Assembly (NCBI GenBank): GCA_964247055.1
Contig: OZ176050.1
Coordinates: forward strand, 7,688,001-7,752,000
Length of the DNA: 64,000 nucleotides
DNA from: Paragordius varius
Taxonomy: Eukaryota; Nematomorpha
Direction: 5' to 3'
Below the pieces are notes generated by a model. That model was not told where the DNA came from and did not search any database. It worked only from the letters and a program-made list of their open reading frames with translations. The position numbers and the translations under genes were made by a program. Shown here in pieces: positions 37,303-50,021 of the stretch. The stretch's first letter is position 1; each line of letters opens with the position of its first letter.

Positions 37303-39094
37303 TTAAACTTTAAACACATTTCAAAAAAAATTCGTTTTATTTTCCACAAACACCATTTTTTTACTTTATTTGAAAAAATATGTACTGGGTTATGTATCCT
37401 CGAGCTTTAGACTCGTAATTAATTATTAATATAAAAGTCGCACTTCCTTAAATTTGATTATCAAATATATATTAAAAATTAATAGCTTTTTTTTACAGTT
37501 TATAAGTTTTAGAATCTAAAATATAGATAGCATTCAAATCAAAATAAACCGCTAATTTTAAGTTATTAGCGACATAATTAAATTTCCAAATATAAATTTG
37601 GCGGTAAAAATTTGAGATTAGGATTAATAAAATTTGTATTTTTTTAATATTTTGAATAAATGCACATGTTTTAATTTGGCCCGATTTTCTAGACGGTTTT
37701 AGAGCTGGATAAACCAGTAAGCATTAATTATTTGATAAAATTAATAATTGAAATGTGTCATATGTGAATTATCAAAAATGTCGTTTTACTAATTATTATT
37801 GTTTTGGAAAAAATAGGTTTATATTTTATCACTTATCATTTTTATTATATATTCCAGTATATTATATTAGTTTTTCCATAAAATGTATTTTTTCTATATG
37901 GTAGATAAAATAATTAAACAAACAAATAAATACATAATTTATTTAAATATTTTATTTTCCTAATTAATATTTATTTCACCTATTCCAAAAAACGTTTAAA
38001 TTTAAAATGGCCAAATATTCAGAATTCAAAATCGATGCTAAATTTCTTATCTCAAAATTACCCATATTAATTTTAAATTTAGTTGGTACTAACACCTCAT
38101 TACTCTTTGGGGTTTTGAACCCAAATTAATTTTAAACTTGATTATTTTAAAAAGTATTTAAATATTGGGCCTTTAAAATATGCATTCTTTAACCTTTTAG
38201 GCTCGTGATTTAAAAAATATTTTTTAGAAACTGTAAATTTGTGAAAAATCCTCATCTCAAACTTTACCGCCACTTTTTCTTTGGAAATTCTGTTGATCGC
38301 CAGTAGATCAAGGAAATAAATATATTTGTGATGTGGAAATAATTAAATATACAAAGCTTTCTAATTGATTTTTAGCATCAAATTTTTCATTGATTTTAAA
38401 ATCAGTTTTTCGTTTCAATCGGATTATTTGGTACATATATCAAGTATAGGAGTTAAAAAAACTGGAAATAATATCTGTAGTTTCGCCACTGGTGTGAACC
38501 AATATTCAAGAGAATAATGTTTAATTAGTAATTTTTAAAATAACTTTTAAAATACTAGTTTGTTTACATGTTGAAGCACTGGCATACAAAACCACTCTAA
38601 ATTCTTACATAAAAATAAGGTAAGGAAGTGTCAAATATTGTTTTGACCCTGTATATAATTAATTTCTAGCTATAAAAAACATCTAAACCTTTATTCAGAC
38701 TTGAGTTCTTATATTCGGATTTTCAAGGCTGTTATATCAAAATGCCAAAATTTTATTTACGATTTTATCGAATCGAAATCGTCATAATATTGATTTTTCC
38801 GACATTAGTCCTTATTTAATGTTTTTTTTCAGGCGAATCGACTAAGAACACAATGGATAAAATTAATTGTTTCAACCGTTATATACAGTACCGTATGGTG
38901 TAAAATTACAAATCGTTCAAACATTTTTATTAACATCAACAAAATTATACAATAGATGTTACTACTTACCCGATTCACATGCCGTTAGAGTGTTATAAAA
39001 CGTTGTACTATTTGGTGTTTATAATTATATCTTATATCGATTTATTTTATAATATACATATTTTAAATTTTTTTAACTTATCTTATAATAATAG
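37303..39094. other. Presumed intron between KCMF1-like exons and the tail exons
   Basis: About 1.8 kb with no recognisable exon or bounded repeat. If the KCMF1-like gene ends at 37302, this would be the intergenic region and promoter of a second gene. Confidence 0.4.
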
Positions 39095-42000
39095 TTTGTC
39101 CTGGGACTTCCATTCCCTACACACGACCTTATCGCCCCTTACCTGCAGCGATAGTTTCGACAATTTCTTCTAACGCAACAAATTCAGATGTTCGAATGCT
39201 AACAACAAATCATCAAACTGGTTTTGGACCATCATTGACTCAATCAGATATCAGGAGGTGTATAATGAATAATAGGACTGCCACATCCCACACAATAGCG
39301 AATTCATGTATTAATCAGCAAATTAAAATATCTTTTACAAGTTTTTAGGGTTGGACATTAACTGGTTATTATTGCATAACAGGACTGTAATCATTTGACA
39401 GCATATAAAATCGATTAATTTCAAATTTTTGATCATTTTTTGGTTATAAACACTAATAAAAACATCAATTTTATGGTAATTTTAATTTTTTAGTTAGATT
39501 GGTGGTTTTAATTGGCTGGTTATGACCGCAAATGCCTGCATTCATCAGTCTGACCGGCAATTATATTTTTGACCGGTTAAAAACTCAATCTATGCCAAAT
39601 TTTAAAGACTTTATCGTTGCTATACCATTTACACTTCAAGAGTGTCCTTGAACAATTCAAGTTGGTCCTTGAACAATTCAAGTTGGTCCTTGAACAGTTC
39701 AAGTTGGTCCTTGAACAATTCAAGTTGGTCCTTGAACAATTCAAGTTGGTCCTTGAACTTTTTTGTTTTGTTTTTAACTTTTATCAATCAAATCGAAAAT
39801 AATTCGTCTATTTTATTGTTTTTAACCTATTTTCCATTATTTAACATAAATTTTAAATCGATATCAACTTTTAATCTTTGAAAAACCGTATATCTTTATT
39901 TTTTTCTTAAAATAAATTTAGATATTTATAAGATTTTAACACGAAATGAAAAAATATATAAGTTTTCTGGGTTATTTATTAAAATTTTTCATTAAAAACA
40001 TTTAAAAGTCAATAATTTTGTTCAATTGAAAAAAAAATAGTTTTAAACAAAAAAGTGGTTTAAGAAAAAAATTTATTTTTAAATGAAGAAATATATAATA
40101 AATAAAGAAAATTAGGTTAATAAATAATTAAATAAAAAAATAAATGCAAAAATTATGGTTAAATCAAAATTTATAAATTTTAAGGACCAACTTGAACTGT
40201 TCAAGGACCAACTTGAATTGTTCAAGGACCAACTTGAATTGTTCAAGGACCAACATTGTTCAAGGACCAACTTGAACTGTTCAAGGACCAACTTGAATTG
40301 TTCAAGGACCAACTTGAATTGTTCAAGGACACTCTTGAAGTGTAAATGGTATATATAAAAAATATAGCCAGCCATATCCCAAGAATTAGTAATTTGACTT
40401 CTGTGTCACGAAACACCACTGCGAACAATGTATCACAAAACACAAATGCACTAACATTTGTGCAATCTACAAATGTCAACACCCAATCGGGTATATTTGA
40501 ATTGAAATTATGTAGTCAAAAATTGGTATCAAATTTTTGATATTTTAGCAAGTACACATTTTTGATAGGTTTAAAACAGGGGTATTAAACACAGATATCT
40601 TTGATAATTTTTATTTATTTATTTTAAGCACAATTGGTTGATATATTTTCTAACTAATCGTACATTTTTGATTGAAATCCAATTTTTTATTTTTTCAACA
40701 TTTTTTATAGCACTTTTGCATACCACAAAAAGCGTGTTGAAAACTTTTGGTTTAAAAGAAAATAAATTAGAATTAAGTGTTTTTTATATCTAAAATTTAG
40801 TTTTAGAACCCCAAAGAAATAGCAATGCACAACAATTATCAAACGGACAATCATCCGAAATTTCTCGTCTTGGCCAAACTGATAAGTCTATATTTTTAAT
40901 AATTTTTCGACAATATAACAATAGAGAGCAAACTTTATTACGCGTGTAAATTAATCAATAAATATTTCATGTCTGTATAAATCTTAATCTTTATACCTCA
41001 TTATATATCACTTACTGATATAAAATAGATATTACAAAAAAATATATTTTTTATAATATAACCGATGGTTAAAGAATCTCATATTTTATAGCTTATTGAG
41101 GTTTAAACCTAAAAGTAATATTTTAAATTAATTATTGAAAAGTCTTTTAATTATATAAAATTGTTAAACTTATAAAAATAAATCACCCACGATTTGGTGT
41201 TGCATACAACATTGTTCATTGTTCAGTATTCAAAATTCAGTAGTTACTAAATTATACTGAACACAATATTTTATTTTTATATCAATCAATTTTTTCCGTT
41301 TTTTAGTTTAATCTCATTTTCTCAAGTTTTGGGAACGGATATAACTACCGCTTTAATGGATAGCTTTATATCTCACCCATTACTTTTGAGGGAAAATCAC
41401 AATGGAACAATGCAACAAGGACAAAACAATACTCATAACGAAAACCCTGCATCCGCAAATAGCATTTTTATGCAAAGTTTTGTTGATGGTAATAAAAATA
41501 TTTGCTCTTGAAAATATTTGATCAAAATAGTGAACGTATTTTCCATAAACATGTTAATTTTCAAGTTTTTTCTAGATGATTAATTTAAAATGCAGCAATT
41601 TGATGCACATTTATTTGTTGCTTTTATAGATATTTTAGGTGGGTTAATCGATGATATGACACTTGTGGATGGGTCAGAAAGAAGAGATAATCCCAATAAC
41701 GTAAATGTTAATATGTCCTTAAGCAATCGCAATATTGAAGGGGAAGGGTCATCCACTAATACAACATCGGTTCTTTCCTCATTGCTGCAATCAAGCGATG
41801 CATTGCGTAGCGCTTTGCGAAACCTTATAATACTTGATGATGAGGAAAATGAGTAAAGCATCGTTATAATTTTTTAAAGATAAGTTTTATATCAAGATAT
41901 ATTTTAATTGATTGTCAAGATTATTTAACAGAATATATTATCTTATTAAATATTTTCACGATATTGAATTTTTGAACATTAAAGATATTTATGGTTATTA

Positions 42001-45000
42001 ATAATCTTATTTCATCCAATTTGGCTTAAAAATACTATAAATAAATCAGCGTAAAGTTTTATTTTACCAAATACTTGATTTGGCAATTAATAACTTTATA
42101 ATCTTTCCTAAACCATATTTTATATGATTAAACTTGAAATAATAACCGATTTTTCGATTCCTTTTTTTGCAAATTTACTCTGTTTGAAATAGAAGTTTTA
42201 AGGTATTGATAACAATAATAATTTGATCATATTAGTCCTTCCACATCTTCTGCTTACGCTTCCCACAATCAATCCGGCCAATCGACGACGACAACAAATC
42301 AATCAAATGCATCAATTTTGCCTTTGGTTGCAGGAAACGATGTATCATCTGAGTTAAGGTTTAATTCACTTCTTTCGGCATTTGGTGGATCACCTCCCCT
42401 AACTAATACTCAATTCGATCATCCCCCCAGTGATAATAGGGTAAAGGATAGCATTTCATATAACCACACATTTATTTGAAGCTAAAATGTTGAGAAATAA
42501 AATACATTACGTACGAAAATATTTATAATTTGAAACTATAACTATAAAATTGTTAAGTTATTAACTACCAATTATTGTCAACGTTTTAATTATTTGTATA
42601 AATATATTCATGAGAATGTATCTCTTTAAATGCTTGATTGGTATTACTTTTTTTGGTTATGAAAAATATACAATTTAGAGAATCTTTTTTCCATTCACGA
42701 AAAGATAAGTTAAATTGTATCAGGACTGAAAAGAATGTTTTTGATTTTAAAATATTAAAATTATCTATACATTTTAACACATTAAAACAATTAATGTTGA
42801 GTTTTATTTCTATATACTTTGAAGAAATAAAAATTATCTTAACCTCTCTATTTCAATCAGATATATAGTGCTCACATACTTATTTTACATATTTAGCCAA
42901 AAACAAGCAGGAAATATACTAGTAGTGCATTATCACGGGCAAACGCTCTCAAACGAAGACCTCCTATTGTACCACATTTGATACCACCACCACTTCAATG
43001 GCAAAGTCGCCCACGCAATAATCAGTAAAGCGTTTTATAATAAATTGATTCTGGATGATTTACAGTGGATGCCACCTCAAAATGAGATGCGCTTTTTTAA
43101 GAAACACCGCCTATAAACTATTGATCATTTTTATTATAGTTTAAAGTTGAAAACATCTTTCCGCGCACTTATTAGTATGTGGTTATTCTGGAACATTTTC
43201 AATGAGTTAATTAATAAAATAATTTATCATTTATATATATAATATTTAACATAAAACCGACAATTAAATTCATTTTTTTTCTTCTAAAGTCATAATACGG
43301 AGGAATTGAGCTATGTATTATCCCATTTCCGTCAATATGAGATGAGGTTCAAATTAATTAAATAGCTTTTTCAATATCACTGTTTTTTATATAGAAGTAT
43401 TCGCCAATTTTTCAATACTAGTGCAAATAGCAGTTTAAGGCCATCAAATCCTTCTAATAACTTAAACATAACTGCCAACAATAGGGACAAAAGCAAAATC
43501 CCTGCGAATCGTAAAGTTGGACATTTTGGGAAAAGTTCTCGAAGTAAAAACATCTTATTATAAAAAATGATTATTTATATTTTAAATGTTACATTATAAT
43601 ATACTATACAGGTAGTGACCAATTATTTGCTGTAAACGACAACCATAACAATGGAAATACAACCACCAATAATAATAATAATAACTTTCAATCAAGATTG
43701 ATAGCTAATCAAAACCAAATTCTCTTGATACCAAATGATACCTCAACACAAAGGATTAATGCAAACAACATTGCAAAGTAATATATATATATATATATAT
43801 GAAAGTCATATGTAAAAATCCCACGTCAAATATTTATGTTTTATTGATGAGTTCTGTTAACGAGCCCGAATTGACTGGAGTTTTCACATATCACTTATGT
43901 TTTCAGTTTATTTCGTTAAATTAATTACTATTATATAACCAAATTTACTATTTATATATCGGATAATTATAATTTAAATTCTTTTAAAATTTATTTCATA
44001 TTTCGATACATAACAGTCTCTCTTTCAAATAAAAAAATAAATGTAATGTGTAATCACTTATTATTTTATTTTTTATTTATCGAAAAAGATACCATCATAA
44101 GCTATCGAAAATTCTGGATATATAGTTTAGTTTAAATCAATTTTGCATGTCGAAATCAAACTATCTATATTACATAGAATATTCGTTTTTTGTTAACAAA
44201 ATACATATGGTATTAAAATATTTATCTAAATATCAAATTAATATACAATCACAATACTATTAGTTCGAATCTGAAAAAGGGGATAATCATATTCCCGATT
44301 ATATAAATGATTATAAATTATCTGTAAAAATATGCAATACCGTAAAACGATTCCCAATAAATAGATCATACATTGGTTTTTGGTATAATTTTTTTTTTAC
44401 ATAAAATATGAAGTTGTAATGTTTTATATTATTGTTGCAAAACAGTAACAGTGATGATGGAATGACCGCTAATGAAATAAATTTTATTGACGAAACTAAC
44501 GATGACAACGATGACGACCTTGACGAAAGCGAAAGTGAAACTCAAAGTGATAATGATGAAGAAATTAGTCAAGATGAACAATCTAACACAACCTCAGCCG
44601 ATGAATATAAAGTCGTGCATTCCAATGAAAATGGTATGAAGGATTGGTTTTTTTTGGTTATTTTTAACGTGTTCTAAAGGAGAAATTTGTTTAGTTTTTT
44701 AACGTACATTCCTGTGCTAGCTATGTAAAAGATGCTCCCTACTGTTTTAGTATTTTTACAAATTTTGATGGTAAATTTTGTATATTATCCATGACATAAA
44801 AATGAGTGATTGATTTGTTTTTAACGTGTTCTAAGAGAGAGAGAGATTAGTTTAGTTTTTTAGCGTACATTCCTGTGCTAGCAATGTCTTCCTTTTTAAT
44901 ATTTTTTACAAATTTCATCGTAAATTTTGTATATTATCTATAATATAAATATGAGTGATTGATTTTGACGTGTTCTAAGAGAGAGAATAGTTTAGTTTTT

Positions 45001-48000
45001 TAGCGTACATTCTTGTGCTAGCAATGTCTTACTTTTTAATACTTACAAATTTCATGGTAAATTTTTTATATCATCTATAACATAAATATGAATGATTGAT
45101 TTGTTTCATAGTTTTATCAATCATAATTTAGATTATGACGATGGATCTAATAGTAGACCTCCAAATTCCAAAATTGTCTTAAAAAAGAAAATGAATAATT
45201 TTAATGAATCAAGCAATATAGATAACTATGAAACGGATGATGGGACACAAGGCGAAGATTTAGATATCCAATTAGATGCCGAATCTTACAGCAGTGAAGT
45301 TGAAACATTTGCTAATGAGGGTTTCAAACATATTAAATTTTCTGAAAAATATTTTTCTCAAGTGTTTTATTAATCTGTATGATTTTTTGCTATAATATAG
45401 TTTTCCGGATTAAAGGTTCGCTAAAATTATTTTGGGGTAAATGGTCAAACCCTTTTTTGTTAGGATGATATATAAAAGTTTGTTATATATATAATTTTTT
45501 TATACTTAACCTTGTGCATGGAGGTTACGAGAACATTTTACATAAATACAAATTATATTTTGTTTTATATTTACGAAAGTATAGATATAAATCTATTAAT
45601 CATAATTGCTAACTATTTTAAATTAATTATTGTATTATATATTTACATGGTATCGATTAATGAATTAATAAAAAGTAATGTTTATATGAAATATATATTT
45701 TTTCCTCAACTATTTTTGTGAATAGAAGAGCCATCCTCATCCACCATGTATGAAAAATCACAATCTAAAAATCATTCCGCAAAGCACAAATCAAGTTTTA
45801 TATATATTTTTATATCTTAACATTCACTATTTTTTGGCATTTTCATTAATTTTTAAACTACCAAATTATAATTACAATAGAAAATGGTAAAAAATCCCAA
45901 TTTAAATGGCCTATCCTTGAAAGCCCTAATCTTGATTACAATGTCTATTATCCTACACAAACCCGATCAAAAATGGTAAACATTTATAAAAATCTGAAAT
46001 TTTAACATTGATAATATTATTTTATAATTTATATATTTAATTTTTATATAAAATTAGCGACAAAAGTTAAATGAAAATTTTAATCTGATTTTACAAAAAC
46101 ACAAAACTATGGATGTCCATGATCTTGAAATCAATACATCAAATATTGATTCTTCGACTGAAATGATTACAGCGCAATGGGATCCCAATAAAAATGCCCT
46201 TTTTACAACTAGGTATATAAACCATTGAATTAGTTAATCATTTTAACTGCTAATGAATGTTGATGGAATATATACCCACAAACCTAAAACCAATCTTAAA
46301 TAAGTTTTTATAGAAATAATTTATTTGTAAAATTACACAAGAATATACAATGTTTTTAATTTTTGTGCCATTATTTTAAGTATATTTTTATAACGTGAAA
46401 CGGTTAAACCCGACCCTAGGAATCAATTAAAATGTTTTTAATTTTCAGGTTTATCATAGCCTTTATAATTTTATAATAATCCTTCCAACTCAATCTCGCG
46501 TTAGATATTTTTCGGTAAAGCGCATTGCTTTAAATAATTTTTTTAGGTACAAATAATATTGAGTTAAAACGATAATTATCTTAATATTTTATACATATAC
46601 TTAGGTTGTCCTACTCAACAGAAAATTACCTGTTGTATTATATAATTTTCATTATCAAAAGAAAAAAGACATGAACTCTATTTTCATTTTTAATAAAATA
46701 TAAGTTTAAGCGTTTAATATATTAGTAATAGAAATTGTTTGATCCTACATTAAAAGCAATTTTCCAGGAATATCTATCGCATTTAAAATTTCTGCATTCA
46801 AACCTAATTCTGCATTTAGAAATTAATCTCCAATTTGATGAGTTATATGAATGGCGTCATCATTTTAAAAAAGTTGTGATTGAGCCTGTTCCTACATTTT
46901 CAGGATTATACTTGTATACGCTTTTAAAAATTCTAAGTTTAGTTTTAAATCAAATACATTTTTTCTATAATTTTATTCGAGAAAAAATTTTTACCCGTTG
47001 ATACAAACGATTTAAAAACCTTGGTCGGAACATTTAGTTTCTTCCATGCCCATTTCTGCTAATTTTAGCAAATTATGGTTAACCTTTACATCAAAAGATC
47101 AAATAACCCTAATTCATCTAAATTTGCTAAAATTATTTAAATTTATACATGTAAGCATATTATATGCTATTTATTGTTTTAATTAGATACTTTGATGATG
47201 TATTGGATGATAACAAAATATCTAGCGATCCTCTCAAAAGTTCTCCACTCAAAGATATGAATAAGAGGAGGTATCGCACAAAATCATTATCAACATCCAA
47301 TAAAAATAGTACAATCAACCATAATACTCAATTACTTCTGAATGTATTTCTTACTTCCTTGACCGCACCTCTCGACAAATTGATGCCACTAAAGTACAAT
47401 CGAATATTAATTGATTTCTTTTACCTTGAAACGTAGAGAATCAATTTACAAAATGCAAAAACGGGAATAATTTTTTATTTAAGCAAATTTGTTCGAAACA
47501 ATGCACACACAATTGTTATATATATTTGATTTTGAGTGATGATAGTATTGGTTTTAAAAATTTTGTTTACATTTGAAACCAAACCAAATTATTTTAGAAA
47601 TAACAGAGCTCCACCCTTTTTGATATTATTATTTGATTTCGGCCATTCATGAGATAAAAATATTTGCAAATATTGGATCTATGCGTCCTATATACAATTT
47701 CAAAATTAGTCACAGTCTCAGGCAAAACGATGCCATACAAAAACTGTTAAAATTGTTAATAATACTCATGAATCAATTGTTTTTTAAAATAACGCAACTT
47801 TTAAGATATATCAATTATTATTTACATTTTTATTTACTAAAATGTTGAGTAACAAATCATCCATTTTTAATTTTGTTCAAAATAAGATCATTCTCGTTTA
47901 GCCGAAAACTTTGTACCTAATTCAAAATAAAAAAGCATCCAACCTTTGTTAAAAAACTTTATATTGACTATTTGGATTTTAGTTACATTATTAAATGACC

Positions 48001-49704
48001 TCATTTCCTTAACTATTTGTCCATTTTTTTTATTATCTAAAAAATATTTTACATAATTTATAAGTATATAATGGTTATGCATCCCAATTTGGGTATCTAT
48101 CTCTATAAATTTTATTTAGACTTCAAGATCCAGTATTAAAATCAAAATCTTCCACACATTTGTATGACAATCAAAGGATTCTATCCACAAAAATTGAATC
48201 AAAATCTGCAAATACTCTCAATGCGAGGCGTCAATTACCATCAATTACCCGTAAATCAAAGTCAAACACCGATACTTCGAAGGTTTTTCTTTAAGTCTTG
48301 ATTAACCACTTTATGCAAATTATTTAATTAATGAATAATTATTTTATTGCCTTTCATTGTTTGGCTTTATGTTAATGATGAAAAATTCTTTCCCTAATGA
48401 TTAAAAATATTTTAGTAGTTCTTCATTATTGTCAAGCACCTAATAGAAATATTGGCTAAAAAGAAGAAAAAGCGAAAAAATACTCATTTTTTTTAATTCA
48501 TTAAGTATGAGCCAATTGTACCCTTTACTGGATAAATGAAAAATTAGATATCTAGTTTTGCTCAATCTTTATGTTAATACTTATATACTTTTTCGGCGAT
48601 TCGTCATTATTTAGTGGCACACCATTCTGCATTTCTCTACGCATTGTGAAATTTTATGATAATATATTATTATAAAATATTTTTTAATTTATTTTAGACA
48701 TTGGTATCTAAACCACCTATTTATTCACATACTCCTAAACGATCTGCTACATTAAGCAACCCCAACGAAACTGATAATAAAGTAGCGTTCACACACGAAA
48801 ATCGCAAAATATCAGGCAAACCACCATTTGTAACAGGGTATGAAACAAAAATATCGCTAATTAATTAATTATTTAACAACCAACGCTAATTGTAATGAAT
48901 CGGGATCGCAATCGTAAATTCTGAAAAAACATATCTTCATTTTAAACCCCTTTTTCAATTTTATATGCAAATGTACATAAAAATTTTTTTTTTGAAAAAG
49001 AAGCTCACAATAAATCTTTTAGTGTACATGTTATCAATATAAAGATTATCTCTAATATAAATGGCGGAAACAATTTATCGAAAATTGGAGATAAAACTAT
49101 TTTAATTCATCTTTGTAACCGTAATTTTGATATTACTGTTAATTTAAATATATATGAAAGTAAAACAAGAAAATTTGACTCCCGGAACCAAAAATAGTTT
49201 TGGTAATTTTTAACCTAATAAAATTGGCGATGTTTTTAAGTTGGTGAATACATTGATACATAAAGTGTGCATATACTTTGATATAAATAAGTATCAATGA
49301 CATAATTTTTGAAAATGCCGAATTGCCTCTCACAATTGGCGATTTTTAAATCGATGATTCCAGTTTGATTTCACCTTCTTATAAACTAAGTAGTTGTGAG
49401 TATTTTTGACCAAATGAGCCAAAAATTATAATAAAAATATATTTGAAAATTTTTAATGATAATTAAAAGGTAGTTTTACCTTTCAAAGGGCCGTTAGCGG
49501 ATGAGCCATGCATTGACTATCGGAATCATAAAAAACATTAATATTAACTTATTTAATACCTTAATATAATCATAATTATTTAATGCATAAAAGTCATATA
49601 TAATTTATAGGTCAACCACACAATCGGCTACTACTAAACCATGTCGTGTATTAAGTGTTAAAGGACGACTCATCAAACAAACTAAAGATTTATCTCTTCG
49701 TTAG
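39095..49704 (+). CDS. Long Ser/Asn-rich then acidic tail, probable continuation of the KCMF1-like gene
   Basis: Eighteen exons whose phases all agree: 39095-39257, 40372-40490, 40807-40885, 41307-41488, 41630-41852, 42236-42440, 42897-43024, 43395-43543, 43612-43777, 44446-44633, 45132-45320, 45726-45794, 45881-45975, 46058-46212, 47187-47270, 48120-48282, 48698-48837, 49611-49704 (TAG). Joined to 37279 (phase 1) this gives about 1,008 residues. Pieces: Ser/Thr/Asn-rich residues ~150-330; short helical bits (SVLSSLLQSSDALRSALRNL); basic LKRRPPIVPHLIPPPLQW (~500); Asn-rich ~560-615; strongly acidic ~620-740; basic Ser/Lys-rich end. KCMF1 proteins have a disordered Ser-rich tail, but human KCMF1 totals 381 residues, so this is unusually long. 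It could be a separate gene. Exon 47187 may instead run to 47343 or read through to a TAG at 47434. AATAAA lies at 49799. Confidence 0.62.
39623..40351. mobile_element. Foldback-like element with 21-bp tandem terminal arrays
   Basis: A 729-bp element starting TACCATTTACACTTC and ending with its inverse, flanked by TA on both sides (39621-39622, 40352-40353). Just inside each end is a tandem array of a 21-bp unit: about five to six copies of TTGAACAATTCAAGTTGGTCC on the left (39649-39755) and about seven inverted copies, one of them shortened, on the right (40180-40333). The ~420-bp middle is plain AT-rich DNA. Arrays inside terminal inverted repeats are the layout of foldback elements. It shares ends and the ancestral unit with the MITEs at 1828 and 25440. 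Because the unit is a multiple of three, all frames stay open and give false ORFs with a VLEQFKL repeat. Its right end is 20 bp from a splice acceptor. Confidence 0.85.
43779..43800. repeat. (TA)n microsatellite at a splice donor
   Basis: An alternating TA run starting one base after the donor GT of the exon ending at 43777. Confidence 0.8.
44660..45105. repeat. Three-copy intronic tandem repeat, ~145-157 bp unit
   Basis: ACGTGTTCTAA occurs at about 44667, 44824 and 44968, each followed by TTAGTTTTTTARCGTACATT, TGTGCTAGC, then TGGTAAATTTTGTATAT-like text and ATGAGTGATTGAT. The copies are close in sequence and run right up to the acceptor of the exon at 45132. No coding signal. Confidence 0.8.
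46460..46913 (+). other. Candidate alternative exons with a weak RGS-like look
   Basis: Two pieces inside the 46213-47186 intron can be spliced in phase: about 46460-46514 (SLYNFIIILPTQSRVRYFS) and about 46732-46911, beginning KLFDPTLKAIFQEYLS, followed by NLILHLEINLQFDEL. A GT donor after TACTT near 46911 would return to the 47187 exon in phase. The spacing of F-x3-YL, NL and the LEI...F..L run is like the first helices of RGS domains, but nothing is conserved well enough to be sure. It could equally be open frame by chance. Confidence 0.25.
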
Positions 49705-49820
49705 CTAAATGATAAGGAGCAATAACTTTATTCAATGTATATACTAGTCACAATGTGAAATATTAATACTCGCTTCAAATGATCAATGTATTAGTGTGAA
49801 TAAATAAATGCTAATTATTA

Positions 49821-50021
49821 TTAATTTTTGTCTGTTTTTTTCAAATATGATATAACTTCCATATTTGCACTTTTCCATTTTTTGTGTCTGAATTGGTATT
49901 GTACCATTGATATTACCATAGCTCCAAAAATTAAGGAAGCGCAGAGGATAAGAGGCGCTTTTGAATGCTTATATTTTTGGGATGTTTTGATGTATCCATA
50001 TTTTTTAGGAACAAAATCCAT
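49821..50021 (-). CDS. Single-pass membrane microprotein (second ORF of an overlapping pair)
   Basis: 66 residues, read from 50021 to 49821. It has a basic N-terminal part (KKYGYIKTSQKYKHSK), one hydrophobic segment LILCASLIFGAMVISMV (residues ~29-45), then a basic tail. Its ATG overlaps the stop codon of the upstream PIGBOS1-like ORF as TAATG, so it would be translated from the same mRNA by reinitiation, or from its own transcript. The small size, single membrane span and basic flanks recall mitochondrial assembly microproteins such as COX14, but no motif is diagnostic. A minus-strand AATAAA (49732-49727) follows; the convergent KCMF1-like gene has its own signal at 49799, so the 3' ends overlap. 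Confidence 0.6.
   Translation of the reverse strand: MDFVPKKYGYIKTSQKYKHSKAPLILCASLIFGAMVISMVQYQFRHKKWKSANMEVISYLKKTDKN

Noticed and set aside
39649-40333. Possible CRISPR array
   Set aside because: The 21-bp units are directly contiguous with no unique spacers, and the two arrays are mirror images in animal DNA.
39617-40482. Several ORFs on both strands with a VLEQFKL / SLNNSSW repeat
   Set aside because: They are translations of a 21-bp tandem repeat inside a foldback-like element; a unit that is a multiple of three keeps every frame open. No protein is implied.
41590-41856. ORF starting MQQFDAHLF as a separate gene
   Set aside because: The coding part starts at an acceptor before 41630, matching the phase of the previous exon, and a GTAAAG donor at 41853 precedes the apparent stop.
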